A DNA stretch of 64,000 bases from an uncultured Ruminococcus sp. Lineage in GTDB: Bacteria; Bacillota; Clostridia; Oscillospirales; Ruminococcaceae. Both the position numbers and the translations under genes were made by a program. Below the pieces are notes generated by a model that saw only the letters and a list, made by a program, of their open reading frames with translations, was not told the origin of the DNA and made no database searches. Shown here one piece after another: positions 25,868 through 34,859 of the stretch. How positions within the stretch are numbered: the first letter of the stretch is position 1; every line of letters starts with the position of its first letter. The DNA lies in assembly GCA_900543145.1 (NCBI GenBank), contig UQPZ01000001.1, forward strand, positions 1 to 64,000, read 5' to 3'.

Positions 25868-26293
25868 ATGTATGGGCTAATGAGTCTTCTTGCCGATAAC
25901 GTTATACACGGTTCGGATAAGAATCTGTCCGGGACTACGATCGCTTCAGTAGTAATTACCGGTTTGGTTGTAGTATTTATCGGTCTTATTCTGCTTGTTT
26001 TTTTTGTATCGCTTTATGGAAAGCTTTTTGAAAGGCTTAACAGGAGTAAAGAAAATAAGGCTAAGACAGTTACAGAAAAAAAGGCAGAAAACAAGCCGAC
26101 GCGATCTGTTACGCCGGTTCCTGTGATAGAGGACGGAATAGAGGAGGAGGCAGTTGCTGCAATTATGGGAGCGATTGCTTCTATGAGCGCACAGAGCGGT
26201 AAGAAACTGGTACTTAAAAGCGTGAAAACGGCGAAGCCTTCGCGGAATTCTTGGTCGGCTGCCGCGATTGCGGATTATACAAGACCTTTTTAA
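25868..26293 (+). CDS. OadG-family gamma subunit of a Na+-pumping decarboxylase
   Basis: 141 residues, starting at 25868 after AAAGGAG. A single membrane helix (about 28-50, VVITGLVVVFIGLILLVFF) is followed by a charged, Pro-rich linker and a C-terminal segment, IEEEAVAAIMGAIASMS and SWSAAAIADYTRPF, typical of fused OadG/MmdD-type subunits. Gamma subunits assemble the alpha and beta subunits of oxaloacetate or methylmalonyl-CoA decarboxylase pumps. It is followed 41 bases later by the beta subunit. The carboxyltransferase and biotin carrier genes are absent from the window. Confidence 0.78.
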   Translation: MYGLMSLLADNVIHGSDKNLSGTTIASVVITGLVVVFIGLILLVFFVSLYGKLFERLNRSKENKAKTVTEKKAENKPTRSVTPVPVIEDGIEEEAVAAIMGAIASMSAQSGKKLVLKSVKTAKPSRNSWSAAAIADYTRPF

Positions 26294-26334
26294 TTATTTT
26301 TACTATGCTATTTTGAAAGGAACGTTGAACTGAC

Positions 26335-27561
26335 ATGAGTATTATAAGCAGCTTTTTGTCTACTTTGGGCGATTTGGCGGCAACGTCGGGCGTAGCGGGC
26401 TTTTTGGTTGAAGGCGGCTGGAAGAATATCATAATGATACTGATATCCTTTCTGTTCATGTATCTTGCGATTGCAAAGGGCTTTGAACCGCTGCTGCTTC
26501 TGCCGATTTCATTCGGTATGCTGCTGACGAATCTTCCGGATACTGCAATGTATCATTCGCAGTTTTGGGAGTATAAAACTGTAGGGGATAATAATCATTA
26601 CATTGATTATGGGAATATTCTGCAAAACGGCGGACTGCTGGATATTCTGTATATGGGAGTCAAGCTTCAGATCTATCCGCCGCTGATATTCCTCGGAATC
26701 GGCGCAATGACCGATTTCGGACCGCTTATCGCGAATCCAAAGAGCTTCCTGCTGGGCGCTGCTGCACAGGGAGGTATATTCTTTACATTTATAGGCGCTG
26801 CGCTTCTTGGAATGAGTGCAGCCGAATGCGGATCGATCGCTATTATCGGAGGAGCCGACGGACCGACAGCTATTTATGTGTCATCTAAGCTTCTTTCCAA
26901 CACTGACAGTATCGGCGTTGGTACTATAGCTCTTGCAGCTTATACTTATATGGCTCTGGTTCCTATTATTCAGCCTCCAATTATGAAAGCGCTGACTACA
27001 AAGAAGGAACGTTCAGTTGTTATGGGACAGCTTAGACCCGTTTCAAAGATCGAAAAGCTTATATTCCCCATTTCCGTTACAGTTATAATCGCGCTGATGA
27101 TACCGTCTGCCGCTCCGCTGGTAGGTATGCTTATGCTTGGAAACATACTTAAAGAAAGCGGCTGCTGTGACAGAATTGCAAAAACCGCACAGAATGAGCT
27201 GATGAATATTATTACTATTTTCCTTGGAGTTTCCGTTGGAGCAACTACAACCGCAGATAAGATAATGACTGTATCCTTTGCAAAGGTTATATTCCTCGGT
27301 GTTATTGCATTCGCTATCGGAACTGCCTGCGGCGTCCTTTTAGGAAAGCTTATGTATGTTATTACAAAGGGAAAGGTAAATCCGCTTATAGGTTCCGCCG
27401 GAGTTTCTGCTGTACCTATGGCAGCGCGTGTTTCTCAGAAAGTAGGACAGGAAGAGGTTCCGACAAATTATCTGCTCATGCATGCTATGGGTCCGAACGT
27501 AGCCGGAGTTATCGGCTCCGCTGTTGCTGCCGGAGTATTGCTGAGTATAGTAAAGGTTTGA
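26335..27561 (+). CDS. Na+-translocating decarboxylase beta subunit (OadB/GcdB/MmdB)
   Basis: 408 residues, about ten membrane helices. This subunit couples decarboxylation of carboxybiotin to outward Na+ transport. IIGGADGPTAIYVSSKL contains the conserved Asp of the Na+ site, and VGATTTADKIM and GPNVAGVIGSAVAAG are family landmarks near the end. Substrate class (oxaloacetate, methylmalonyl-CoA or glutaconyl-CoA) is set by the missing alpha subunit and cannot be told here. It forms a two-gene unit with the gamma subunit and a terminator. It would build the sodium gradient used by the ATPase and Na/Pi transporter encoded downstream. Confidence 0.92.
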   Translation: MSIISSFLSTLGDLAATSGVAGFLVEGGWKNIIMILISFLFMYLAIAKGFEPLLLLPISFGMLLTNLPDTAMYHSQFWEYKTVGDNNHYIDYGNILQNGGLLDILYMGVKLQIYPPLIFLGIGAMTDFGPLIANPKSFLLGAAAQGGIFFTFIGAALLGMSAAECGSIAIIGGADGPTAIYVSSKLLSNTDSIGVGTIALAAYTYMALVPIIQPPIMKALTTKKERSVVMGQLRPVSKIEKLIFPISVTVIIALMIPSAAPLVGMLMLGNILKESGCCDRIAKTAQNELMNIITIFLGVSVGATTTADKIMTVSFAKVIFLGVIAFAIGTACGVLLGKLMYVITKGKVNPLIGSAGVSAVPMAARVSQKVGQEEVPTNYLLMHAMGPNVAGVIGSAVAAGVLLSIVKV

Positions 27562-27570
27562 TCTAAATAT

Positions 27571-27602
27571 AAATGGCGGACGGTTATGTCCGTCATTTTT
27601 TT
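27571..27602 (+). terminator. Terminator of oadG-oadB
   Basis: AAATG-CGGAC pairs with GTCCG-CATTT around GGTTAT, followed by a T run. Confidence 0.88.
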
Positions 27603-27622
27603 ACAAAAGGAGCGGTATAATA

Positions 27623-28204
27623 ATGGAAAGCAAATTTTTTGCGGTAATATCTAGAATGAAATACATTAACCGCTGGTCATTGATGAGAAATACAATCGCT
27701 GAAAATATCAGCGAGCATTCACTGGAAACCGCATTTATAGCTCATGCATTGGCGTTGCTGAGAAATAAGCGATTCGGAGGAAATGTAAATGCGGAGCGGT
27801 GTGCTTTGCTTGCAATGTATCATGACGCGGCAGAAATAATAACCGGGGATCTGCCTACTCCAGTTAAATACTACAATAAAGATATAAAAAGCGTTTACGG
27901 AGAAATAGAAAATAATGCAAATAATCAGCTTTTATCATATTTGCCGGAGGATCTGGAGAGTGACTATAGATCGGTTTTCTTTCCGGATAACGAAGATAAG
28001 GAGCTAATGCAGCTTGTCAAGGCTGCTGATAAGATTTCCGCACTGATAAAATGCGTAGAAGAACGACAAATGGGTAATTCTGACTTTGCATCAGCTGAAA
28101 AAAGCACTTTGTCAGCGGTTCATAAGCTGAATATTCCTGAAGCGGAGATCTTTCTGCAGGAATTTATGCCGTCTTACAAGCTGACAATTGACGAGCAATG
28201 CTGA
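27623..28204 (+). CDS. YfbR-like HD-domain 5'-nucleotidase
   Basis: 193 residues, the usual YfbR length. YfbR removes phosphate from deoxynucleoside 5'-monophosphates and needs a divalent metal. The order is diagnostic: RWSLMRNTIAENISEHSLE (first His), MYHDAAEIITGDLPTPVKYYN (the HD pair and substrate loop), then LVKAADKISALIKCVEE (distal Asp). AAAGGAG lies upstream of the ATG. It probably supports dNTP pool control. It stands alone between oadB and rpe. Confidence 0.9.
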   Translation: MESKFFAVISRMKYINRWSLMRNTIAENISEHSLETAFIAHALALLRNKRFGGNVNAERCALLAMYHDAAEIITGDLPTPVKYYNKDIKSVYGEIENNANNQLLSYLPEDLESDYRSVFFPDNEDKELMQLVKAADKISALIKCVEERQMGNSDFASAEKSTLSAVHKLNIPEAEIFLQEFMPSYKLTIDEQC

Positions 28205-28222
28205 TCTGTCGGTAAATTTATA

Positions 28223-28251
28223 TTGACTTTACGGATATAATGGTATATAAT
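28223..28251 (+). promoter_or_regulatory. Promoter of rpe
   Basis: TTGACT (28223-28228), 17 bases, TATAAT (28246-28251). Confidence 0.75.
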
Positions 28252-28291
28252 TAATAAGTATTAATTTATTAATGTGGATTGAGGGATCATA

Positions 28292-28936
28292 TTGAAAACT
28301 ATAATTGCCGCATCGCTGTTAGCCGCAGACTTTGCGCACCTTGCAGATGATATAAAACGTGCCGAAGCCTCAGGCGTTGATTGGATCCATTATGATGTAA
28401 TGGACGGTACCTTCGTTCGTAATATTTCTTTCGGAGAGCCTGTTTTGAAAAGTGTTGCAAAGCTGATCACTTTGCCGATCGACGCTCATCTTATGATAAC
28501 CGATCCTATCCGCTACATAGATAATTATGCCGAATTAGGTGTCGACGGAATAACTGTTCATTATGAAGCCGCCGCTGACATAAAGGCGGTAATAGACAAA
28601 ATAAAGTCCAGAAAGTTAAGGGCGGGTCTGTCGGTCAAGCCGGCTACTTCGGTTTCGGATATTATTCCTTATCTTAAGGGTTTGGATATGGTATTGGTAA
28701 TGACTGTTGAGCCGGGATTCGGAGGGCAGGTCTTTTTACCGGAAACGCTGAATAAAGTAAAGGAATTAAGAAAATATATTGATGAGAACGGACTTGATGT
28801 GCTTATTCAGGTAGACGGAGGAATAAATAAAAGCACATCTGCAATGGTTCGGGAGAGCGGTGCAGATGTACTTGTATCAGGTTCATATATTTTTAATGCT
28901 GAGGATATGTCGGCGGCTGTAAGTTCTCTCAGGTAA
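28292..28936 (+). CDS. rpe: Ribulose-phosphate 3-epimerase
   Basis: 214 residues, normal for Rpe. A cytosolic TIM-barrel enzyme interconverting ribulose 5-phosphate and xylulose 5-phosphate in the pentose phosphate pathway. ASLLAADFAHL holds the Ser/Asp start, DWIHYDVMDGTFV the metal-binding His and catalytic Asp, DAHLMI a second metal ligand, MTVEPGFGGQVF the phosphate loop, and VDGGIN the catalytic Asp. The start is TTG (28292) after GAGGG. Its 3' end overlaps the convergent MecA-like gene by eight bases. Confidence 0.95.
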   Translation: MKTIIAASLLAADFAHLADDIKRAEASGVDWIHYDVMDGTFVRNISFGEPVLKSVAKLITLPIDAHLMITDPIRYIDNYAELGVDGITVHYEAAADIKAVIDKIKSRKLRAGLSVKPATSVSDIIPYLKGLDMVLVMTVEPGFGGQVFLPETLNKVKELRKYIDENGLDVLIQVDGGINKSTSAMVRESGADVLVSGSYIFNAEDMSAAVSSLR

Positions 28937-29465
28937 ATAAGCTGAACGGGGAGTCGGAAAGTAATTTTCCGTACTCCCTTATTTTTGCAGCCTTTATCGG
29001 ATTGTTTATATCCGGAGGAACTTTAGAAAGCTTTTTCTGTGCGGTAGCTTTTGTACAGTTGACCGAAATTATCAAAGCATAGTTGTTATTGATTTTATAA
29101 AGCTCGGAGGAAATTATCTTATCGTTCAGGGCTTCGTATATTTCAGGGGCATTTTTAAAGAAGAATAGCGGACTTTCAGATAAAAAGCCTATAAGTACAG
29201 GTGAAATGTTTGTCTTTGCCTTTTTTACTGATGATATATAAACGACAAGTCCTGCATCGTTTTGCTCATAGACCTCTACAGAAACCGATTCTGCCGAGGC
29301 ATCGAACAGGCCTGTTTCCTGTAATACTGCAAGAGTACAGGTAAGAAAAGATTTCGTTTCAGGATTTTCTTTTTCAAAACTGTCAAAGCTTATCCCTAGC
29401 TCTGCCGCTTCCTCAGCTGTCAGAATAACTATAGCACTGTTCATTGAAATAGGCTGTAAATCCAA
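28929..29465 (-). CDS. MecA-like adaptor protein
   Basis: 178 residues, somewhat shorter than Bacillus MecA (218). MecA proteins deliver substrates to the ClpC unfoldase. The N-terminal part has the layout of the MecA N-domain: ISMNSAIVILTAEEAAELGISF, split about 7-28, then a linker and an alpha/beta C-terminal part ending in a tail. The start is TTG (29465) after GGAGGG. Similarity is by pattern only and modest. It converges on rpe and is transcribed with or near the ABC-F gene. No ClpC is in view. Confidence 0.5.
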   Translation of the reverse strand: MDLQPISMNSAIVILTAEEAAELGISFDSFEKENPETKSFLTCTLAVLQETGLFDASAESVSVEVYEQNDAGLVVYISSVKKAKTNISPVLIGFLSESPLFFFKNAPEIYEALNDKIISSELYKINNNYALIISVNCTKATAQKKLSKVPPDINNPIKAAKIREYGKLLSDSPFSLFT

Positions 29466-29539
29466 TTAAAATCCCTCCCGCGGCTGTTTAATTATATTAT
29501 ACTCAGCAGCGGTCGTTTGGGTGAGGGTTTAAAATATTA

Positions 29540-29580
29540 AAAAGCGGAGGAAAAGCTTTGCCCTATAGCTTATTCCTCCA
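29540..29580 (-). terminator. Terminator overlapping the ABC-F stop codon
   Basis: On the minus strand GGAGGAA-AAGC pairs with GCTT-TTCCTCC, followed by a GCTTTTTAA tail. The stop codon lies within the 5' arm. Confidence 0.65.
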
Positions 29581-31510
29581 GTGCAGCCCATTCGTCCATT
29601 TTTTCATCAAGCTGTGCGCGTAAGTTTTCAAGCAGAGTGCATTTTTCACTCATAAGTGAAAAATCGGAGGCTGTTTCAGGCTCCTGTATTTCCTGCTCAA
29701 GCCTAAAAATAGTTATTTCAGTTTCTTCTATTTCTTTTTCAAGCTCTTTGATCCTGGCTCGTCTTTTAGCGTCAGCTGCGCGCTGTTCCTTTGAACGGTA
29801 CTGTTTCTGCTTGTTTTCAAGATATTCCCGTTTCTGTTCTTCCTGCTTTTTTAATTGATCCGATTGTTCGGCAAGCCTTCGTTCTTCGTCAGACTGTCTT
29901 GCATACGAATCAAAATTGCCTTCAAACGAACGGACTTCTTCAGGCGTTATCTCTATTATTCTATCAGCGACCTTATTCAGCAGATAGCGGTCATGGGATA
30001 CTAGAATAATTGTACCTTTAAATTCCGCAAGAGCTTCTTCAAGAACTTCTTTAGTATTTAAGTCAATGTGATTAGTAGGCTCATCGAGAATAAGTACGTT
30101 GCCCCTGTTAAGAGCCATAAGCGCAAAGTAAAGCTTGGCCTTCTCACCTCCGCTTATAACGGAAACGGGTTTAAAAACATTTTCGCCTGTAATAAGTACA
30201 GAACCAAGAGCCTTTCGTATTTCCAGCTCGCTCATTCTGGGGAATTTTCTGTCGACCGAGCCTATTACCGTATCCTGCATATTCAGACCGCTGTGCTCCT
30301 GATCAAAATATGAAATTTTAACATTTCCGCCCCAGATAATATTTCCGCTGTCGTGAGGTATAAGTCCCTGAATCATTTTAAGGATCGTAGTTTTGCCAAT
30401 TCCGTTAGGGCCGATAATAGCGGCGTGTTCTCCGCGGCGTATGTGCATATTGAGCTTATTTATCAGAACCTTTCTGTCATTACCGCTGCCAACGCTTACA
30501 GGGCAGTCTATAACCTGAACGATATCCTTAGTAGGCTCTATATCATATTCCAGCTTTATTTTAGGAGGTTTTGCGAACATTAACGGCTTATCTATCCTGT
30601 CAATCCGATCGAGCATATGCTGTCGGGATTTAGCCATTTTAGCTGTAGAGGCTCTTGTTTTGTTACGCACTATATAATCCTCCAGCTTTTCTATCTCCTT
30701 TTGCTGCGCTTCATATTCTTTAAGCAGGCGTTCACTATTCATCTTTTTCTGTACCAGAAATGCAGAGTAGTTTCCGTTATAAGAGGTCAGCCTGCCGTTT
30801 TCTATCTCACATATTCTGGTACAGATCTTGTTAAGAAAATATCTGTCGTGTGAAACAATAAGTATTGAGCCTTTATAGCCCTTAAGATAATCTTCAAGCC
30901 ACATAAGCGTCTGGAAATCAAGATGATTGGTAGGCTCGTCAAGGATCAGAAGGTTAGGCTGTTCAAGCAGCAGCTTTGCCAGAGCAAGGCGGGTTTTTTC
31001 ACCTCCTGAAAGAGATGAGATTATCCTGTCGGAAGGAGTGTTTCCGAAGCCCATACCATTAAGGATCTGTTTGATCTTAACATCTATTATATATCCGTCA
31101 TGAGCCTCAAAATACGCTGAAAGCTGAGCATATTCCCGGCTGACAAATTCCAGTTCATCGCCCTGCATTGAAGCCATATGCACTTCAAGCTCTTCCATTT
31201 TCTTTTTTACAGTCAAAAGCTTATCAAATGCTTTATGCATTTCTGCGTCGATGGTTGAGTCACTATCAAGACCGCTGTTCTGCTGCAGGAATCCTATAGA
31301 GGCTTTTGTAGATACAGAAACAGATCCGTATCCTTCGGGTGTCTTATCAAAGCTTTCATATCCTGTTATAATACGCAATAGAGTGGATTTTCCGCAGCCG
31401 TTGGAGCCGATCAAACCTACAGTTTCGCGGTCTTCAACAGTCATATTAATATTTTTAAGAATCGGTTCGCCGTTAAAGTATTTATATAGGCTTTCTATAT
31501 TTACAAGCAT
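29570..31510 (-). CDS. ABC-F family ATPase (ribosome-associated)
   Basis: 646 residues, soluble, with two ATPase domains and no membrane helices. ABC-F proteins act on the ribosome in translation or antibiotic protection. Domain 1: Walker A GSNGCGKST, signature SLSGGEKTRLALAKLL, Walker B LLILDEPTNHLD. The P-site tRNA interaction linker (about 235-320) is basic, with RNKTRASTAKMAKSRQHM. Domain 2: GPNGIGKTT, a slightly altered signature ISGGEKAKLYFAL, and VLILDEPTNHID. A C-terminal coiled coil (about 545-646) resembles Uup/YdiF-type members. A GGGA lies close to the ATG, while a stronger AGGAGG lies ~50 bases further up in a palindrome-rich leader. Confidence 0.93.
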   Translation of the reverse strand: MLVNIESLYKYFNGEPILKNINMTVEDRETVGLIGSNGCGKSTLLRIITGYESFDKTPEGYGSVSVSTKASIGFLQQNSGLDSDSTIDAEMHKAFDKLLTVKKKMEELEVHMASMQGDELEFVSREYAQLSAYFEAHDGYIIDVKIKQILNGMGFGNTPSDRIISSLSGGEKTRLALAKLLLEQPNLLILDEPTNHLDFQTLMWLEDYLKGYKGSILIVSHDRYFLNKICTRICEIENGRLTSYNGNYSAFLVQKKMNSERLLKEYEAQQKEIEKLEDYIVRNKTRASTAKMAKSRQHMLDRIDRIDKPLMFAKPPKIKLEYDIEPTKDIVQVIDCPVSVGSGNDRKVLINKLNMHIRRGEHAAIIGPNGIGKTTILKMIQGLIPHDSGNIIWGGNVKISYFDQEHSGLNMQDTVIGSVDRKFPRMSELEIRKALGSVLITGENVFKPVSVISGGEKAKLYFALMALNRGNVLILDEPTNHIDLNTKEVLEEALAEFKGTIILVSHDRYLLNKVADRIIEITPEEVRSFEGNFDSYARQSDEERRLAEQSDQLKKQEEQKREYLENKQKQYRSKEQRAADAKRRARIKELEKEIEETEITIFRLEQEIQEPETASDFSLMSEKCTLLENLRAQLDEKMDEWAALEE

Positions 31511-31521
31511 TATAAATCCCG

Positions 31522-31567
31522 TGCGTAATACGCAAACTGTATGAAAAGCGTACGCAGAGGGTTCCTC
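31522..31567 (-). promoter_or_regulatory. Palindrome-rich leader of the ABC-F gene
   Basis: TGCGTA-A-TACGCA (31522-31534) is a perfect 13-base palindrome. GCGTACGC (31548-31555) is a second one with the same arms, allowing alternative pairings. An AGGAGG without a well-placed start codon lies just before them on the minus strand. This may be a translational or attenuation control site. The rest of the 401-bp gap 31511-31911 is AT-rich. Confidence 0.4.
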
Positions 31568-31837
31568 CTTTTTCTCTTCTGATTATCTTTTAATATAGGT
31601 AACTTTTATTTTAAGTCTAATTATTATTATACTATTTTTTATTATTCATTTCAACCGTTTCTGAAATTTTAAAGAATTGTTTGTTGTTTTTTTCAGAATA
31701 CAGAATAATTGATCGTATTTTATAAAGAATCTTATAATATATTTAGCTTTATTGCACAAAATATTGTCTGAAAATCCAGTCTAAATTGTATTTGCCTACA
31801 ATTTTGCCAATAAATAATAAAAGTAAATTAATAACTA

Positions 31838-31866
31838 TTGCAAAATGCATAATAATTTGTTAAAAT
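31838..31866 (+). promoter_or_regulatory. Promoter of the EIIA-Glc-like gene
   Basis: TTGCAA (31838-31843), 17 bases, TAAAAT (31861-31866). Confidence 0.6.
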
Positions 31867-31911
31867 AATATAGAGAGAAATTTTATTATTAAACGGATCG
31901 GGGTGCGTGAA

Positions 31912-32407
31912 ATGACTTTATTTAAAAAAACGGCTGAAGATGAAAACGGCTCTGCTGGATTCATGACCTCATGTGCTGTCGGAGAAGTCATTCCTGTTGA
32001 AAAAAATTAAAGACTCGGTGTTTTCATCAAAAATACTTGGAGAAGGATTTGGCGTTATACCTGATGCCGATAATGTATGCAGTCCCGTAAGCGGTACTGT
32101 AAAAGATATTACTAATAACGGACTTGCTATAAATATTAAAACAGCCGATGGTCTGCTGATACTGGTGCATATAGGGATGAATCTTTCAAAAAGAAAGGAC
32201 AGCGGAGTACGTCCGACAGTAAGCGTAGGCGATGAAATTGCAGCAGGGCAGACTATCTGTACTGCGGATTTTAGCGGTATAGCTGCAGACGGCTATGATC
32301 CTACAATAGCTGTAATCATAACAAACAGCGATATTTTCAGATCTTTCAAACTGAAGACAGGAAAGATAAATAAACCCGGCACTCCTGTTATGACATATAC
32401 ACTGTAA
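31912..32407 (+). pseudogene. EIIA-Glc-like PTS protein interrupted by a +1 frameshift
   Basis: The ATG at 31912 (after GGGGTG) opens a frame reading MTLFKKTAEDENG...GEVIPVEKN and stopping at 32010. The next frame continues as KIKDSVFSSKILGEGFG... to 32407. Removing one A from the run of seven at about 32000-32006 joins them into a normal ~164-residue EIIA-Glc domain. The domain keeps the phosphorylated His in LVHIG, but the second active-site His (NHAF in E. coli) aligns with Leu in NNGLAI. EIIA-Glc carries phosphate from HPr to sugar permeases and regulates carbon use. The break may be a sequencing error, a true mutation, or slippage-dependent expression. No EIIBC gene is nearby. Confidence 0.75.
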
Positions 32408-32442
32408 AGCTTCACAAATCAGGTCAGCGTACGATACTTATG

Positions 32443-32474
32443 ATGGCGGTCACAATTGTGACTGCCATTTTTTT
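32443..32474 (+). terminator. Terminator after the EIIA-like gene
   Basis: ATGGC-GTCACA pairs with TGTGAC-GCCAT, followed by seven T. Confidence 0.9.
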
Positions 32475-32569
32475 GCGAATTTCCAGTACAGTTTTAGAAA
32501 GATGTTTGTCTAATATACTGAATATATTTTCATGAAACGAGTGATAATAAAAATAGGAATTTAAAGGGA

Positions 32570-33415
32570 GTGTTTTGTATCAGGAATTATTTTAAGGGAA
32601 GGTACTACAAATGCTGCAATAAGGATCTTACTGCGGCATTTATACCTGCATTTCATATCAATAACTTTGAAAAAACTGCGTCAATGCAGATCATAACGGA
32701 CTATGAGGCATTTAATATTCCATTTGATATTACGGAATATAAAGAGGCAGGTAATTCCGTAATGCTGGGCAGATGCCTATTTTCGGACAAGGGGATCAAA
32801 CTCGGCATTTCTGAAGACAATTTAAATGTATACGGAACTTTAAAATTCACCTCTCACATTCCTATACGTTATGATATTATGGGCCCTTTTAAGTATGTGC
32901 CGTTTATGCAGTGCAGACACAGTGTTATGAGTATGAGGCACATAATTAACGGATACCTTTGTATAAATGGCAGAAGATATGATTTTAAAAATGGGTTAGG
33001 GTATATTGAAGGAGATAGGGGTTATTCTTTTCCCGAACGATATATATGGACTCAAAGTTTTTTTAAAGGCGGTTCGCTTATGCTATCAGTTGCGGATATA
33101 CCAATGGGCTTTCACTTCAATGGAATTATAGGAGCGGTTACGATAAACGGCAGAGAATATCGTATAGCTACTTATCTAGGTGCAACTGTAAAATATATCG
33201 GCCGAAATTCGGTTACAGTAACTCAAGGACAATATCAGCTTACGGCAAAGCTTATAAAAAATAATTCATATCCGCTTAATGCTCCTGAAAACGGCAGAAT
33301 GAGCAGAACGATCCACGAAAGCGCTTCATGTAAGGCGTATTATCGTTTTTCTTTTAAAGACAGGCCTTTATGTGAATTTATAAGCAGCAGGGCAAGCTTT
33401 GAATACGAGTTTTAG
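32570..33415 (+). CDS. Tocopherol-cyclase-like lipocalin-fold protein
   Basis: 281 residues. The family motif GYIEGDRGYSFPERYIWTQ, here about 141-159, is the best landmark of the tocopherol cyclase / carotenoid-hydratase-like family (two lipocalin-like barrels). The N-terminal NYFKGRYYKC and AAFIPAFHIN also fit. In Firmicutes the substrate of these proteins is unknown, and vitamin E synthesis is not expected. The start is uncertain: GTG at 32570 overlaps a GGGAG site, and an AGGA lies 12 bases upstream; no better codon is in frame. It is transcribed alone. Confidence 0.72.
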   Translation: MFCIRNYFKGRYYKCCNKDLTAAFIPAFHINNFEKTASMQIITDYEAFNIPFDITEYKEAGNSVMLGRCLFSDKGIKLGISEDNLNVYGTLKFTSHIPIRYDIMGPFKYVPFMQCRHSVMSMRHIINGYLCINGRRYDFKNGLGYIEGDRGYSFPERYIWTQSFFKGGSLMLSVADIPMGFHFNGIIGAVTINGREYRIATYLGATVKYIGRNSVTVTQGQYQLTAKLIKNNSYPLNAPENGRMSRTIHESASCKAYYRFSFKDRPLCEFISSRASFEYEF

Positions 33416-33600
33416 CAGATATACCGTCGAGTATCAGACCGACTTACGGCTTGTTCTTATTAAAAATCTGTCATAAAGACTCAGAGCAGCTCAAGCGATG
33501 ATAAAGTTGTAGATGTATTATGCGAGTTTTCCGTCTGTTGAAATTGGGCGTAAGCTATAGTTACAAATATGTTACAATAATAAAAAACACCTGATACGGC

Positions 33601-33629
33601 TTGACAATATTTTTATATTGGTGTAAAAT
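33601..33629 (+). promoter_or_regulatory. Promoter of the first exported paralog
   Basis: TTGACA (33601-33606), 17 bases, TAAAAT (33624-33629), leaving a ~125-base untranslated leader before 33761. The earlier part of the gap (33416-33600) shows no gene or clear structure. Confidence 0.75.
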
Positions 33630-33760
33630 ATTAATATACTATTTATGCATTTAGCATATAATGAATAAGCGGAGTTAAATTTAATTTGCGGGATAAATAG
33701 AAAATATCAATAACGAGAAAGGCAACAATATGTATTTATATATTAGGAGGCTGTTTTTTA

Positions 33761-34741
33761 ATGCTGTTAAAAAGAATTATCTGCGCTGTTGTAGCCGCTT
33801 CCGCCTGCTTAAGCTGTATGTCTGTAAGCGTCGGTGCAGAGTCTGAAGAAGAAAAGGAAATAATAGAATTTAAGGCCGATAATGAAATGCTTTCAACTGA
33901 CGATTCGGTGCCTACGATCTCATTCGATACTTCTGACTGGGAAAAGTATGTTCACTTGACTTCTGACGGAGAAAAAATGAGAATTAAAATGAGTCAGGAT
34001 ACCGATACTTTTTATCAGGGCGCATCTTTAAAGGTATATTCCGACTGTGAGGGAATTGAAGCGGGAAAGTATTATAATTACGGTGAAAGCGTCAGGGATT
34101 CAGAAGGAAATCTTGTTAATCCCGAGGCGTCGAATGAGGACGCTGAATTTATTACACCAGGTATTGAGCTGCGGGCTGAGGACTTTGGTCTAAGCTGCTT
34201 TGACGGCTGTCTTATTTCATTTACATACAGAATGGGAACGGATACGGAAAATAAGCTTATGGAAAATTCAGTTTATGCTTTTCCGGCAAATGAAGAATAT
34301 GGTCATCTTGCAAATAATCCTATTAAGCTTACATATGATACTGTAGTTAACGATAATGTAAGCCAGTACAGAAAACAGATGGTTACCGTACCGGATAAGT
34401 CAAGTGCGACAAAGATAATTTTTCAGACACCGATATTGCATAAGGTAACCTCTGATATTTTCTATATTGACAATATTACGATCGCGACCCCTTTGAGTGA
34501 TAACGGAGCTGATCTTTATGTTAAAAACCTTGACGGCTATAATGAGAATGCTAAACCTCAGGAAATTATTGAAAGCGTAAAAATTCAGCAAAAGGGAAAG
34601 ACCTTATCTGAAGCTGACAGCAGCACATCGGAAGCGGAAGGACATTTCAATCCTACTATTGTCATAATAATCGTTCTTGTTGCCGCTCTTGTGGTTATTA
34701 TTGCGGTTGTATTGGTTAAGCATAAAAATAAATTCTATTAA
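33761..34741 (+). CDS. Exported membrane-anchored beta-sandwich protein, paralog 1
   Basis: 326 residues. Signal peptide about 1-26 (ending VSVGA), a ~250-residue outer region and a C-terminal membrane helix (about 298-319) closed by KHKNKFY, so it is a single-pass protein facing outward. Features such as TISFDTSDWEKYV near the start and FYIDNITIATPL near the end of the domain resemble carbohydrate-binding or galactose-binding-like beta sandwiches. No catalytic motif is seen. AGGAGG precedes the ATG. The next gene encodes a shorter paralog with the same layout and an identical last seven residues. Confidence 0.72.
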   Translation: MLLKRIICAVVAASACLSCMSVSVGAESEEEKEIIEFKADNEMLSTDDSVPTISFDTSDWEKYVHLTSDGEKMRIKMSQDTDTFYQGASLKVYSDCEGIEAGKYYNYGESVRDSEGNLVNPEASNEDAEFITPGIELRAEDFGLSCFDGCLISFTYRMGTDTENKLMENSVYAFPANEEYGHLANNPIKLTYDTVVNDNVSQYRKQMVTVPDKSSATKIIFQTPILHKVTSDIFYIDNITIATPLSDNGADLYVKNLDGYNENAKPQEIIESVKIQQKGKTLSEADSSTSEAEGHFNPTIVIIIVLVAALVVIIAVVLVKHKNKFY

Positions 34742-34859
34742 CTTATCATCTATCCCGCAGTTTATGCGGGATTCATTGTATGATATTACATTTTTATAAC
34801 ACAGACTTTTAGATTTTACAACTATTTTCACATAAAATAGGGAAGCTATACTTCCGGTG

